Origin: Amorphochlora amoebiformis
Taxonomy: Eukaryota; Cercozoa; Chlorarachniophyceae
DNA: 64,000 nt
Direction of reading: 5' to 3'
Assembly (NCBI GenBank): GCA_054601695.1
Contig: BAAHQB010000246.1
Coordinates: 1-64,000, forward strand
Shown here: piece after piece, positions 13,346 through 40,719 of the stretch
Numbering within the stretch: position 1 is the first letter of the stretch
How the letters are laid out: each line of letters begins with the position of its first letter
The notes under the pieces: generated by a model
Seen by the model: the letters and a program-made list of their open reading frames with translations, nothing else
Database searches by the model: none
What the model was told of the DNA's origin: nothing
Translations under genes and position numbers: made by a program

Positions 13346-13607
13346 ATAGGGAATCATTCATCCCAAAGTCGTTCGGATCAAAATTATCTTCGAACAAGAA
13401 TCACGAAATTGGCGCTTGCTTGAGACAGTGAGATCCGCTTCGGTCAAGTTCGGTGTCCATGGCGGGGATTCGGCCGTCAGTGGCCCGTCACTGTCATCTA
13501 AAACCGGATTTCCAGCAGTCTCGATCCTGCTAAAGACAGTCAAGCCATTCCGGGCAAATTGAATGCCCCGTGGCCGAGGTCGCCGCAGACGAAACCCGTT
13601 CTCCAAG

Positions 13608-15307
13608 ATGCGATGGATGCTCTCGAGTGGAAAGAAGCCATTTATCTTCATCGGTATATTAAATCATTTTCGTTTTCATTACTGGGTTGGTGTCTCGCGA
13701 TGGGCTGGCGTGTTGCAACCTGGAAGCATAGAATAGTGTTTACACTCTTGTCTATTATCTAGACTGCTGAGTGTTCTCTGTGTTGACCGTAAACCTTGAA
13801 TGATATGCAGATCTTGAGATATCAAGCATAACTAGGACCCCTAACCGTGTCTGAATCTACTTTGCACTCAGTCGCTGTCTGTGCTGTCGTGGCAATCTCT
13901 CAATTGGATTTCAGACTGCCGGAGGTCAAACCAAAGCTGTGCGACAATCGGTCCAAGGATGTCCTTCCATTCGTAGGAAGTTCCAACCCCACCGCCCAGT
14001 TCTTGACGGAAAACAATTGGAATATATCGTCGGTTCCGTGGTCCCCGACTAAAATCGGCTCGTTCTTTGGCAGTGAGGCTTGCCCTTTCACTCAAGACGG
14101 CAACCCTGTGGACTTGAGGTCTTTGACCGATTTGGTAAAAAGTTCCTTGAGATACAGTTGCTACACCGTACCTTATGTACCCAAGCACCTTGGCGAGCGT
14201 CATTTGGGGGGTGACATTCTTTACGAGAAGATAAGCATCAAGAAGGTCGTCCGAGTTGGGTTGCTCCCAATGTACAAGCCCTTGCTGCATGTTGACAGCT
14301 CTCGAGTCCTGCCCAAACCTGCACCTGAAGTTCGAGAGCAAGGCTGCATGAGACGTGGATTTATCGTCATGTTTCCTCAGGGATCAATCAACTACAACCA
14401 TTGGTTCACACACCATGCAACTGGACTGGCGCAGTGGTACCGCCTTCAAAGCATGGAACCACAATGCCCTATACAAATCGTTCTTTCAACGCCTTTCCGT
14501 CAACCAGAGCTCAAGAGCAAGATGTTTCACTGGTTCATGTCAGACTTCCCCTCGTACGTGTACCAGACCCTTGAAGCGATAGGTTGCGAGGAGCGGAATA
14601 TCGTCAGGATGCCCGGAAATAGCTCTAAGATCGAGGTTTTCGACGAGTTGTATTACTCAAGCCATACTTCGTCGACTCTCAATAGCCAGTCTTCGGTTGC
14701 CTACGAATTCTACGATTTAGTGAGAAGAGGAGTTGGCCTTGTGAAGCCGTGTCTGGTGTATGGCGACTCAACTCTCAAGACATCCGGGGCTATTATTGTG
14801 CGAAAACTCAAGGGGAAGGATAAAAAGAAGCATGGGGCCGTAATGTGTCCAAGAAAAGCCGTAGGTATGGACAATATCATCGACTGGCTCGTCACGGAAC
14901 ACCACTTCGAGGCCTTGGAGCTGTCGAGTTACAAGACGCTCAAGGACAAGGTTGATATCCTGAGAAACAGAAGTATGGTCGTCATCGAAGCGGGATCGTC
15001 GTGCGTAAACATGTTGTTTATGTCAGCGAACACGCGCGTGGCAATTCTAGCAGGCCCGTATTTTGAAACAGATTGGTACTCAGATTGGCTGGCGGCGCCC
15101 TACAACATAGTCGGCACCCAGATTAGAGCCGGGGCATGTGGGAATCGGACGACGTCTAAGGAAGATTGGGTGACGTGCGCTGTTAGTTGCCCTATTGAAC
15201 CTCTCACCCACGGGCGGTGTTGTCCGTGGAATGTTCACTTGGACTATACAAAATCCGCGATACTGGGAATCATGCACGAAAGTCGTACAGGTACAATTCT
15301 ACCCTAG
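13608..15307 (+). CDS. GT61 (DUF563)-type glycosyltransferase, type II membrane protein
   Basis: Exons are 13608-13653 and 13872-15307; the 218-nt intron ends in TTTGCACTCAG. The join creates a classical signal anchor: a short basic N-terminus (MRWMLSSGKKP), then FIFIVAVCAVVAIS, as in Golgi type II enzymes. The luminal part, about 480 residues, has GT61-like landmarks: NYNHWF (compare NYYHW in the family), GAIIVRK, and EAGSSCVNMLFM (compare GAGLTNMLFM). A Cys-rich end follows. GT61 enzymes add pentoses or GlcNAc to glycans; the substrate here cannot be told. The frame from 13847 has no ATG near its start, which is why the upstream exon is proposed. A donor-like GTACAA near the end leaves a further exon possible. 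Confidence 0.83.
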
Positions 15308-16660
<1,353 letters not shown>

Positions 16661-16845
16661 AGGATTAAGTAGATTAACATCAGAATTCTTAACTTGCTGC
16701 TTGCATTCACTCGACGTCCCTGTCTATCAATTCTTCAACGATTCTTAGCTATGCACATTAGCCAGAACTAAACTAGGCTAGCACATTAACTAGAAATGCG
16801 TGTCGCATGCGACCGTAGGCTATATTCCTTGCAGGCTCTAGAGGC

Positions 16846-17236
16846 TAGGAGGACTAGGAGGCACCAGACTAGGACTAGTAGGAGGCACCAGACTAGGACT
16901 GGTAGGAGGCACAAGACTAGGACTGGTAGGAGGCACCAGACTAGGACTAGTAGGAGACACCAGACTAGGACTGGTAGGAGGCACCAGAGTAGGAGTAGTA
17001 GGAGGCACCAGAGTAGGAGTAGTAGGAGGCACCAGACTAGGACTAGTAGGAGGCACCAGACTAGGACTGGTAGGAGGCACCAGACTAGGACTGGTAGGAG
17101 GCACAAGACTAGGACTGGTAGGAGGCACCAGACTAGGACTAGTAGGAGACACCAGACTAGGACTGGTAGGAGGCACCAGAGTAGGAGTAGTAGGAGGCAC
17201 CAGAGTAGGAGTAGTAGGAGGCACCAGAGTAGTAGG
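16846..17236. repeat. 24-bp minisatellite with 192-bp higher-order repeat
   Basis: About 16 copies of a 24-mer of type AGGAGGCACCAGACTAGGAC plus TGGT or AGT. The order of variant units repeats with a period of eight: the CACAAG variant starts at 16911 and again at 17103, exactly 192 bases apart, with matching neighbours. 24 is a multiple of 3, so all frames stay open (RRHQTRTS, PPTSPSLV). No start, splice context or flanking exon makes coding convincing. Confidence 0.9.
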
Positions 17237-17526
17237 AGCAGAGCGGGGCGAGCCATCGAGGCATCAAGGCATTGTGTGGATATCGTTTGTGTATGAAATG
17301 TACGAGGTCGATTCTGTCTAGATTGCATACATATGGCTAGTACGACATAGTATGCATGTTCGCTAGATAGATAGTTACAAAGCTCTTGATCGCATACGTA
17401 CGCATGTGTAGATTTTCTAATAAGTAGAATATGTTGCCATGCCAGTATACAAACCTTAGAGATTTAACTAGGCAATTGTAACATTATACACTATTCGGGA
17501 TACGGTTAGGCTAGCAGTGAGGGGGC
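17237..17526. other. Spacer downstream of the 17527 gene
   Basis: AT-rich unique DNA with CTAG motifs, located 3' of the minus-strand gene that ends at 17527. No gene seen. Confidence 0.5.
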
Positions 17527-17967
17527 CTAGTAGCCGTGGGGAAACATATTTCGCATCCAGCTGGTGAACTCTGGGTCAAGCAAGTCCGACCCTGAAGCTG
17601 CCTCCTTGTATGCGTGGCGCGGAAGCTGTGCACAAGCATAACAGAACCAAGCAACAAATCGGGAAACAATGACAACAATGACTGAGAAGCCCTTCCTTAG
17701 GGCAAAACCCTTTGTTCGTTATCGTATAAATGATCGGTTGTTTCAAGTTCACGTGAACACGTGAACACGTGAACACGTGAACGTCAACGTGAACACGTGA
17801 ACGTCAACGTGAACATCAACATGCATGATTCTGTGATTTACGTTAGAGATTTCCATTTGTCGCAAGTGTCGTTCTTTCGACCATGGCTCCAGAATCCACT
17901 TTTTCTGAGTTGCAAGTAAATATTGCATGTATGTGTAAAATGAAGATATAACATATATTCGTAATAT

Positions 17968-18005
<38 letters not shown>

Positions 18006-18012
18006 GTGTATA

Positions 18013-18053
<41 letters not shown>

Positions 18054-18084
18054 TTATATATATATATATATATAGATATACCTC

Positions 18085-18128
<44 letters not shown>

Positions 18129-18572
18129 GATTTTCCTTAGGAAATTGAGGGGTACATGGGATTCCAAGCCGCATATCCTGAATACATATCCGTGTATGGG
18201 ATTCCAACCTACATATCCCGAATGAGGGCTACATCTACTATATGGAATTCCAAGCTACATCATATCCCGATTAGATATCCCGAATCACGGATATATGGGA
18301 TTCCAGCCTACATATCCCGAATGAGGGATATATCTAGTATATGGGATTCCAAGCTACATCATATCCCGAACATTGCTCTGGTAGATTGTGGCCTGGCATA
18401 TGCCAAGAAATACAAATATATTCAACTGCCGTCGTCGGGATAATTTGTTATGATGAACACCAATTGGGATGATGAGCACTTTTGTGCTCACAGGAACCTG
18501 CCTGCCTCAAAGGGAGGGCAGCGTATCTACAGCTCTACCATCTCCAACAATCTTTGGATCTCCGTCACCTTC

Positions 18573-18609
<37 letters not shown>

Positions 18610-18655
18610 CATATATATATCTACATATACATACATTTGCATATATACATATATA

Positions 18656-18704
<49 letters not shown>

Positions 18705-18729
18705 ATATGTATATTATATTATATTATAT

Positions 18730-18760
<31 letters not shown>

Positions 18761-18950
18761 TCAAAGATACATGGATTGTATGGAAATATAAGGATCGAAA
18801 AGGTACAAATTTGTCTGGATGAGAGGGTATGCCCATCTTTCCGCACGGGTTGGGATCGAGATGGATGCACGTCACCGTGGCATCGTACATCAACCGAATC
18901 AACTTTGCATCCGTTGACGTAAAGTATATCTTTATATATTATATATATTA

Positions 18951-19002
<52 letters not shown>

Positions 19003-20089
19003 ACCAATTTCTATTCCCACATAAATAGCCGATAACATAGTGCATGCTTAACATAACACCTATCACACATAAGTGCACGGAATTTGCTCAATGCTTCACG
19101 TACACCTTGCCCTTCAATTCCCACATAAATACCCAATATCCTACTACATGCTTCACATACACCTTGCCCTTCTATTCCCACATAAATACCCGATATCCTA
19201 CTATATGCTTCACATACACCTTGCTCTTCTATTCCCACATAAATACCCGATATCCTACTACATGCTTCACATGCTCCTTGCTCTTCCACTGACACCTAAA
19301 TACTCGATATTCTGCTACATGCTTCACATGCTCCTTGCTCTTCCACTCACACCTAAATACCTGATATTCTACTACATGCTTCAAATACAGCTTGCTCTTC
19401 CACTCACACCTAAATACCCGATATTCTACTACATGCTTCAAATACAGCTTACTCTTCCACTCACACACAAATACCCGATATCGTCCTCCAAAGTCAAATA
19501 ATACAGCTTACGCTTCCACCCACACGTAAATACATCATGTCGTAGTACGTGCTTCAAATATACCTTACTCTTCCACTCACACATAAGTACATGATTCAAC
19601 AATTCACATAACCATACTCTTCTTGTCGCACATAAATATCCGATATATCAAGTGCATAGTTCATATTCACCTTACTTTCTATTCGCACATAAACACACGA
19701 TACGGTACGGTACGATAGGTTCAATGGTTGACATACAGCTTGCTCTTGTAACGGTTACCACACATAAACACACGACACGATAGGTTCAATGGTTGACATA
19801 CAGCTTACTCTTGTAACGGTTACCACACATAAACACACGATACGATACGATACGATACGATACGATACGATACGATACGATACGATAGGTTGAATGGTTG
19901 ACATGTAGGTTACATCAAAGCCCATGTTGGGGTAGCTGAGTGGCGGAAACTTCGTAGCGTCGAGCTGATGAAAAACACAAACATCAACCCAACGGATCAA
20001 CATCCCCATACCAGAACTGCATATTATGTATCATGTGTACACACACATACACATACATTTATATACACACACTCACACACACACACACG

Positions 20090-20128
<39 letters not shown>

Positions 20129-20160
20129 TATATATATTATATACATACATATTACAAATG

Positions 20161-20197
<37 letters not shown>

Positions 20198-20219
20198 GTA
20201 CACACACACATATATATCT

Positions 20220-20253
<34 letters not shown>

Positions 20254-20563
20254 CATGGTCCGGCCTTGGACGCCACAGGTCCCCCCTGATTTTTGGGGTG
20301 GTGGGGTAGTAGGGGGGTGTGCGAAGGTGGTGATTGTGATTTTCCTTCGTTTCTGGGTTGTTAAGAACGAGGAAATCCGCCTGGCGAGCTTCTCTAGTGA
20401 CGTCGTTGAAGCATCGCAACAAAAATCCCGGTCGATGCAGTTGAACCCTTACGTCCTTGGGACACTGCTTGCTCTGCCGGGGGTGCAAGCCGTGGAATCC
20501 GATGCCGTGTGCTCCAACTTGGTCAAACGAAATCGCCCAGCTAGATAGCCTGCTTATCATATA

Positions 20564-20601
<38 letters not shown>

Positions 20602-20633
20602 TTTAATACAAATGTATATATAAAAATATTGTA

Positions 20634-20667
<34 letters not shown>

Positions 20668-20745
20668 TGTGTGTGTACTATATTATATACATGCATACAT
20701 ATACATACACATACACACATACATGTATATATTATCTAAATATAC

Positions 20746-20781
<36 letters not shown>

Positions 20782-20832
20782 GTATCTAAATTTATACATA
20801 CATATATATATATATATATATATGTATGTATA

Positions 20833-20874
<42 letters not shown>

Positions 20875-21993
20875 CATCTATGTATGTATTTATTATATTC
20901 TGTGTTTAATTTTGCACATGTAATCTTGAGACCTCTTATCGTTCGGCACCCATATGAGGCGGTCAAACGTAAGGAAGAGATATCCCTGGCCACAAACACG
21001 CTTAGCTTGCACGAAAACGAGGGTGGTTTGGTTCACGCCCCACACAAAGTCTTCGCCCTCTCCGAGGAAGGGCTCCCCTGTGGTAGTGTTGTGCCAGCTG
21101 CCCCAGAGCAATTCAAAAGGTTCCGCGCCTGGAGCATAAACAAGAGGGGTAGAAGTGGATAAACTGGAAGATGTGGGACCTGTACTGGGAGGCCGGGGAG
21201 GCCTATGAGGGCTAGAAGGTCTATGAGGACTAGAAGGCGTATGAGGGCTAGAAGGCCTATGAGGACTAGAAGGCCTGTGAGAGCTAGAAGGCCTTTGAGG
21301 GCTAGAAGTCCTGTAGGTCTGAGGGTTCCGTTGGCGCTGATGAAACTCATGACTTCCGTTCGTGTGAGTGGTTGGATGGTTGGCGTTGATTTGGGGTTTG
21401 GTTTGACTGTTGGTTTGACCGTTGGTTTGGCCGTTGCTTCGGCCGTTGGTTTGGCCTTTGGTTTGGCCGTTCGTTTGGGGGCTGGTTTGGCCGGTCGTTT
21501 GCAGGCTCATTGGGACGTTGCTTTGATATTTAGTTTGCTTTTTGGTTTGGCCATTTACTTGGGAGTTTTCTTGGACGTTATCTTGGGCGTTGGTTCGGGT
21601 GTGTCCGGAGCTGCATGTGTGTGTGTTGTTTTTGTACGGGTTTTGGTTCTTGGACATCGCAGTTGGAGTTCGCGGGGTGACAGAGTGCCCTCCTTGGTGG
21701 AGGCGAAGCAGCCGTAGATGTTTGCTTCTTCTTTGCCTTCTTTCGTCCAAAGAGAGCATCACAACACACAATACTATCAAACTCACCCGACTACCCAATC
21801 GACAAATGCCATATCCCCCAACCTCAACTTGTACCCGAGCCCGAGCCCCAGTCTCAAGCCCAGCCCCAGCCGAAACCCCAATCCCAACCCCAGCCGCCAA
21901 AACCTCATCCCCATCCCCAGCCCCAGCCCCAGCCCCAGCCCCTTCCCCATCCCCAGCCAAAGACCCAATAACCCCAGCCCCCAGGGGTGTCAT
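17527..21993 (-). CDS. Low-complexity single-pass membrane protein, 7 exons, unknown family
   Basis: Proposed exons: 21993 to about 20911, 20549-20255, 19964-19914, 18902-18807, 18568-18539, 17904-17842 and 17709-17527 (stop TAG). Every junction after the first is GT..AG and in phase 0. Exon 1 encodes a Gly/Ala-rich start, a Thr/Asn/Gln-rich stretch with TNGQ repeats, an SSPHRP repeat, then a compact segment ([20 protein letters not shown]). Exon 2 holds [13 protein letters not shown] and [10 protein letters not shown]; exon 4 holds [19 protein letters not shown]. The last exon has one membrane span ([17 protein letters not shown]) and a short tail ending MFPHGY. I do not know the family; a membrane-anchored surface protein is an inference. 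The start is uncertain because two other frames are open near 21780. Introns hold 57-bp and other minisatellites. The start lies about 90 bp from the divergent Psf2 gene. Confidence 0.62.
17750..17820. repeat. CACGTGAA short tandem repeat (intronic)
   Basis: Tandem CACGTGAA/CGTCAACGTGAA units, each containing the palindrome CACGTG, between the last two exons of the 17527 gene. Confidence 0.8.
18150..18390. repeat. Degenerate tandem repeat (GGGATTCCA..ATATCCCGA)
   Basis: About four to five imperfect copies of a unit containing TGGGATTCCAAGC, TACATATCCCGAA and GGGATATAT. The inverted half-sites ATATCCCG and GGGATAT suggest a cruciform-capable unit. Lies in an intron of the minus-strand gene. 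Confidence 0.7.
19023..19640. repeat. 57-bp minisatellite (intronic)
   Basis: About eleven copies of a 57-mer built on CATGCTTCACATACACCTTG ... CCCACATAAATACCCGATAT. The period is divisible by 3, so three frames stay open and mimic a 19-residue protein repeat. Confidence 0.88.
19690..19913. repeat. Donor-proximal repeats with TACGA pentamer array
   Basis: Two to three copies of a unit containing GGTTCAATGGTTGACATACA and an ATACG pentamer run. It starts directly at the donor of the 19964-19914 exon, and the first bases of the intron recur in it. Confidence 0.75.
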
Positions 21994-22083
21994 TTTGCAC
22001 GTGTCCAAACACCGAAAAGATATCTACAAGTGTCACGATGTGTGACGATTTCCCGCGTGCAAAGTGGTTCCCCCCAGATTAGG
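21994..22083. promoter_or_regulatory. Putative bidirectional promoter
   Basis: About 90 bp separate the start proposed for the minus-strand membrane protein from the ATG of the plus-strand Psf2 gene. This short spacing implies shared promoter elements. No TATA box or other motif is identified. Confidence 0.45.
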
Positions 22084-23281
22084 ATGTCTGGGTTGGGTCG
22101 CAAGTTTGGTGGTGATGTAAGTGAGTTGGGCATCGAATGCATCGAATTTCTTGCCCAAGATGAGCTCATCACTATCCTGCCCAAGTTCAAAATGCCTGAA
22201 ATCAATCTTATAGCGGTACAACATCAAGTCAACTTAACCACTTCCAACGCAAACTACGATATACAACCCCCCACACCACGTATATCACCATCAACACCAC
22301 AACATCCTCACACAACATCACACAATCAACTTCAGAAATCATGACATTAACATCACACAGGTCGTGTTGGTGTAGTTGTAGGTCTGGGTGTAGTTGATGT
22401 AGTTGTAGGTCTCGGTGTAGTTGATGTAGGTGATGTTGGTGTGGATCTCGCTGGTGTGGGTGGTGTAGGTCGTGTTGGCTGGTGTTGTTGATGTTTGTGG
22501 TGTTGGTTTTGCAGTCGCGTTGATGATGTGGATGGTGTTGATGTTGATGATGTTGCTGATTTTGATGGTGGTGTTGGCCGTATTGGAAGTGGTGTCGATT
22601 TTGATGATGGTGGTCATGGATCAGGGCAGCATAGGGCCGTTTGAACCGCAACATCCGGTGGATGTACCTCTATGGCTCGCCATACAACTCCGTAAGGAGG
22701 GCAAATGTAGCATTATCACACCCGATTGGCTCGACAATGGTAACTTGCATGCAATACAATAATTAAGGAGTGATATTGAGTTGAAAATCTGATGTGGAAT
22801 ATCTGGTGTAGAATGTCTGAATAAACATCTGATGTGAGTATCTGATGTAGATATCTGATGTAGAATATCTGGCCATCAAGGAAACTTCAGAGCGCTCAGA
22901 CGAAAAAAATTTCACTGATATGCCCTACCACCACCACGAGATTGCGACCATGCTATTCAAAACGTACTCCTCATTACTTATCTACCAACTTCATACCACT
23001 CACTTAGTCCTCATTACTCATCTACCACTTGATCCAAATGATACCACTCATCTACCACTTGATACAAACGATACCACTCATCTACCACTTGATACAAACG
23101 ATACCACTCATCTACCATAGTCCTCATTACTCATCTAACACTTGATCCAGACGATACCACTCACGTAGTCATAATTACTCATCTAACACTTTTAACACAA
23201 ACGATGCCATTGAGCATACCTTACCAGCCTCAACTTTCCCATCTCTCTTTCTCTTCTCCCTCTCTCCATATACATATGAAA

Positions 23282-23325
<44 letters not shown>

Positions 23326-23349
23326 TATAATGCATGGGTATATAATATT

Positions 23350-23388
<39 letters not shown>

Positions 23389-23451
23389 CATTGATTGCAC
23401 ATACACAATACATATTTTAATATAATTATATATATATATATATATATATGT

Positions 23452-23501
<50 letters not shown>

Positions 23502-23649
23502 ATATATATTATCTATATATATATATGTGTGTATATATGTATATATATATATACATACATATACATACACATACATATACACATATGTATATACATACAT
23601 ATATACACATATATATATATTCATAATATGCTTGCGAAGATGCATATAT

Positions 23650-23740
<91 letters not shown>

Positions 23741-23786
23741 CGTGTGTGTGTGTGTGTATGTATGTATATAATATATATATGCATAC

Positions 23787-23822
<36 letters not shown>

Positions 23823-23835
23823 TATATATGTATAC

Positions 23836-23909
<74 letters not shown>

Positions 23910-24531
23910 TATACCTATTTATAAACACATACTCATACATAATATATACGTGTATGTGTACAACATATATATATATATATATATATGTGTATATATATAT
24001 ATATATATATAGATATATATATATATATATATATAATATATATAGTATTTATATATATGTATATATATATATATTATTTGATATGTTTATACATATATTT
24101 AGTGAAGATAAAAGAATATTTGCATGTTATACACACAGAGCGCATAGTGACATAAAGGAAGCACGCAAGGTCCGAACTGTGTTGGCCAACATTAACGATC
24201 TCCGGTCGTGCAAGATAAAAAAGGGTCTCAAGTCCATCACCGAGAAAGTCCACTTCATAAAGGTACGGACAAGAACCACACAATAGGCACTCAACATGAG
24301 TTGAGGTCATTAATACGGCTTTTCGTTTGCAACTAGTTGAACAACATCTCGTCCATGGAGCTGTACGCCATCCGTAAGTTTTGCATACTGACGCTCAACT
24401 CCTTCAAGTCCATTTCTCAGGCCACGCCCACAAAGTCCCTACTCTCCCAAACCCACTCCCAAACCCAGGCCTCGTCACAATCGTACTCAAACTACACTCC
24501 CTCGCAAGCGGACTCGCAATCCGACTACTAG
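22084..24531 (+). CDS. PSF2: GINS complex subunit Psf2, 5 exons
   Basis: Exons are 22084-22215, 22625-22739, 22864-22963, 24139-24262 and 24337-24531. All junctions are GTA..AG with phases 0, 1, 2, 0, giving 221 residues (family usually about 185-210). Psf2 hallmarks in order: [15 protein letters not shown]; the strongly conserved [19 protein letters not shown] with [43 protein letters not shown]; and LNNISSMEL near the end, then a Ser/Gln-rich tail. With Sld5, Psf1 and Psf3 it forms GINS, part of the CMG replicative helicase in the nucleus. The start is ATG at 22084 (MSGLGRK). Intron 3 is 1175 bp and almost entirely TA arrays and a donor-proximal minisatellite. Confidence 0.95.
22345..22610. 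repeat. GTTGATGTAGTTGTAG-type minisatellite, Psf2 intron 1
   Basis: Degenerate tandem repeats of GGTGTAGTTGATGTAGTTGT flavour fill most of intron 1. They end in GTTGATGATG variants near the acceptor. Confidence 0.8.
22970..23200. repeat. Donor-proximal minisatellite, Psf2 intron 3
   Basis: Tandem copies of a unit with TCCTCATTACTCATCTACCA and ACTTGATACAAACGATACCA. The first bases of the intron (GTACTCCTCATTAC) are themselves the first unit. Confidence 0.8.
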
Positions 24532-24660
24532 TTCGAATAATACTACGAATTACCTTTTTTTTATGCATGTCACGTATATCTAGCTCATCATTTAAACACA
24601 CAAATACATACATACATACACATTTTTCTGTATATCTATATACATATACACTAATACTAC

Positions 24661-24730
<70 letters not shown>

Positions 24731-25777
24731 GTTTATACAACTAGAGTACCGTGGGCCATGGTAATGTATTCTTTTAAAGTCACAAGATAGTGCACATGTA
24801 CAAATTCCGCACCACCTGAGCCTACTAGCTTACCTCGTGTTACTATCTAGACATGTACACACGTATATACTAGATATAGCTAACTTGATGATGATATGAT
24901 ATGGAAAGTTGATCTTCTATTGATATCGTATATCTCTTCTCCTCATCTGACTTATTATCATTAGTGCATAACAGTTGTCTAGGTTGTACTAGTCACACGA
25001 TCCTGATGATGCTAGAGACAGTTAGTAGTACTAGTACTAGTAGAGTGTAAACATTTAATTTATCATCTAGATCATCAATGATTCATCATCCGTCATCTAC
25101 CAATATCTAGCTGGATCTAGATATCTAGAATATATATACTAGACTAGTAACATAGATATAACTTATTATATTACAGACAGACTGAGAAGGTTTCATCATG
25201 ACTAGCATGATCTAGATGATACTGTCACAAATCTAGCTAATTACCTAGATTACTGTGATAGTTCAACTACAGTTGTTCTAGTAACTATATAGAGTAAGTA
25301 ACTGTTGTAAGTCTAGATACTAGAGATACTGTGAATCACTTCTATGATTTCAGTACATTAATTATATTGCATATATACTAGAAGTAACTATGTACGTACG
25401 TTCTAGTCTAGTAGTTACAATAATATACGGTACTAAACTACTAATATATATATTCTAGATATTAGATATCTTAATAATCTTATACCGATCTTTAAATTTA
25501 AAAATTTATAAATCGAGCCAATAGCAATGAAGTGGCGCAGCCCAATGCTCAAGTTTGGTGCTATCGTCCAGCCAGTGGACACCTAGAACACTAACTGGAA
25601 CACCCGCTGAGCCTGAATTCTAGAATTACGGCCCAAGTGTAAATCGTCCAGCCACGGTCCGGTATTCTTAGACTGAAGCTTTAGGCTATAGCACACAAGT
25701 TATATAGTGTACATGTGGAGGAATCGCATGCCAAGGTTGCTTCAAGCTTCTGGAGTTTTAAGAGTTCTGGAGTTTAG
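24532..25777. other. CTAG-rich intergenic spacer between convergent genes
   Basis: After a short TA tract (about 24655-24730) the DNA is unusually rich in CTAG-containing words (TCTAGAT, ACTAGTACTAGTACTAG at about 25030, CTAGATACTAG). It lies between the 3' ends of the Psf2 and coilin genes. I find no exon chain on either strand. Confidence 0.55.
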
Positions 25778-39487
<13,710 letters not shown>

Positions 39488-39624
39488 TGTTTGGCTTTGA
39501 GTTTCAAAGCTGTTGAAAAGTCAGTTTAGTTGATGCGTGACATTGAGATGCGTTTTGAATTAAGGAATGTAACAACAATAAGCACAGACGAAACGCTGTT
39601 CCCGAGCCCCAGGGTCCCCGATCA

Positions 39625-39885
39625 TCAGGAGGAGGGATCCCCTTCCCTCCGAAGAACAAGGCAGATAAGGTGGAAAAACATCAAGAAAAAGCTCATAGTT
39701 GGAGCTGATTGAAAGCGGAAGTTTATGTAGGCTTGAGTGCTAAATGTTCGTATTGATGGTGGAGTTTTCCCCGTTCGGGCTACCTCGGCGTCCGCGGACA
39801 TAGTCGATTGACGCGGGGATGAGAAGGTTTCTGAGGCCGACAAAATGAGGACGAGCAATGATAGTCTGAACATTCTGATGTTCAT
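39625..39885 (-). CDS. Hypothetical 86-residue protein with N-terminal hydrophobic segment
   Basis: ATG at 39885 opens MNIRMFRLSLLVLILSASET, a plausible signal peptide or anchor. A Ser/Thr-rich part and a second hydrophobic stretch (FFLMFFHLICLVL) follow, then a stop. No family recognised. It lies just upstream of the coilin start on the same strand. A GTAGCC..TTTAG pair inside could be an intron. Low confidence. Confidence 0.3.
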   Translation of the reverse strand: MNIRMFRLSLLVLILSASETFSSPRQSTMSADAEVARTGKTPPSIRTFSTQAYINFRFQSAPTMSFFLMFFHLICLVLRREGDPSS

Positions 39886-40412
39886 TTCACTGTAACGTGT
39901 CTTCGAAGACTTACCTAAACCTCTAGTCTTCGACAGCTGGTCGGAAGTTCGGAACCCACGGAATTCACTTGGTTCTGAAAAATATCGGATATCCAAGCCG
40001 CCAATCCGCAAACCGAAATCCGCAATCCACGCAAATTCACGCCAACCCGGTTAAAATGGGCACCATCGCCAGCGCAAACGCAAGTCGGTGAAGAGAACAG
40101 AAGACACGATCCACGGAAATAAACCAAGAGGTCGTGCCGTCTATTCGCTGTGTCGACCTCCGTGTCCATCTGTAATATTTATATCCTCCCCAGGTTTAGC
40201 TTGTATGGAGATTCGAGAGCGCAAAATAAAGAGATTTCTCATCTCTCCCATGCTAAGCAAGTAACCCAGTAACCCACTGTACGCTGAGCACTGTACGCTG
40301 AGCACCTACACTAAAGCCCTGGCTTTTCGACGCGCAAATCCTCCGCATGTTTGGCGCCGTGTACAAGCATGTTTCCAACGAAAGGTCTCTCTGTACGCCC
40401 AAGCCTAGTATG

Positions 40413-40526
40413 TTATTCTCGAAAATTCGTAAGGGTTTGATGAAGCTGATGCTCGTCCACGGATCGATACAACTCGATCACAATTGTCGCCAATCTGAAG
40501 CCCCGGACCAGGAGCTGGTCCAATAT
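40413..40526 (-). CDS. Terminal exon-like segment, unknown gene
   Basis: After a CGCAG acceptor, phase 0 reads ILDQLLVRGFRLATIVIELY, RSVDEHQLHQTL, then stop TAA: a typical amphipathic helical end. An overlapping plus frame (ATG at 40347, MFGAVYKHVSNERS) is also open. I prefer the minus reading because acceptor and stop frame it neatly. Upstream exons were not found; a possible one is near 42210 ([10 protein letters not shown]). Confidence 0.4.
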   Translation of the reverse strand: MLDQLLVRGFRLATIVIELYRSVDEHQLHQTLTNFRE

Positions 40527-40549
40527 CTGCGACATATACATACATACAT

Positions 40550-40603
<54 letters not shown>

Positions 40604-40719
40604 TATATCAAGTGTGTGTACATATACTAATCTAGATACTATACATGCCATGATTTGGACGAAGCATTTAGAAGTCTGCAACTCTTATTCATGTCATCAT
40701 ATCAAAGAAAATGATTAAA

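Noticed and set aside
16786-17328. Repeat proteins (PPTSPSLV, LLPVLVWC, RRHQTRTS)
   Set aside because: Artefact of a 24-bp period divisible by three; no splice or start context.
18450-18580. Plus-strand three-frame-open patch near 18500
   Set aside because: No splice chain on plus; a short minus exon (18568-18539) fits the membrane-protein gene.
19044-19501. 19-residue repeat protein frames
   Set aside because: 57-bp minisatellite inside an intron whose flanking exons join on the minus strand.
20180-20548. Plus-strand ORF ending in [18 protein letters not shown]
   Set aside because: Antisense to the 20549-20255 exon, which joins its neighbours in phase on both sides.
40347-40718. Plus-strand 123-codon ORF (MFGAVYKHV)
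   Set aside because: Runs into TA repeats; the minus reading with acceptor, helical sequence and stop is more coherent. Not excluded.
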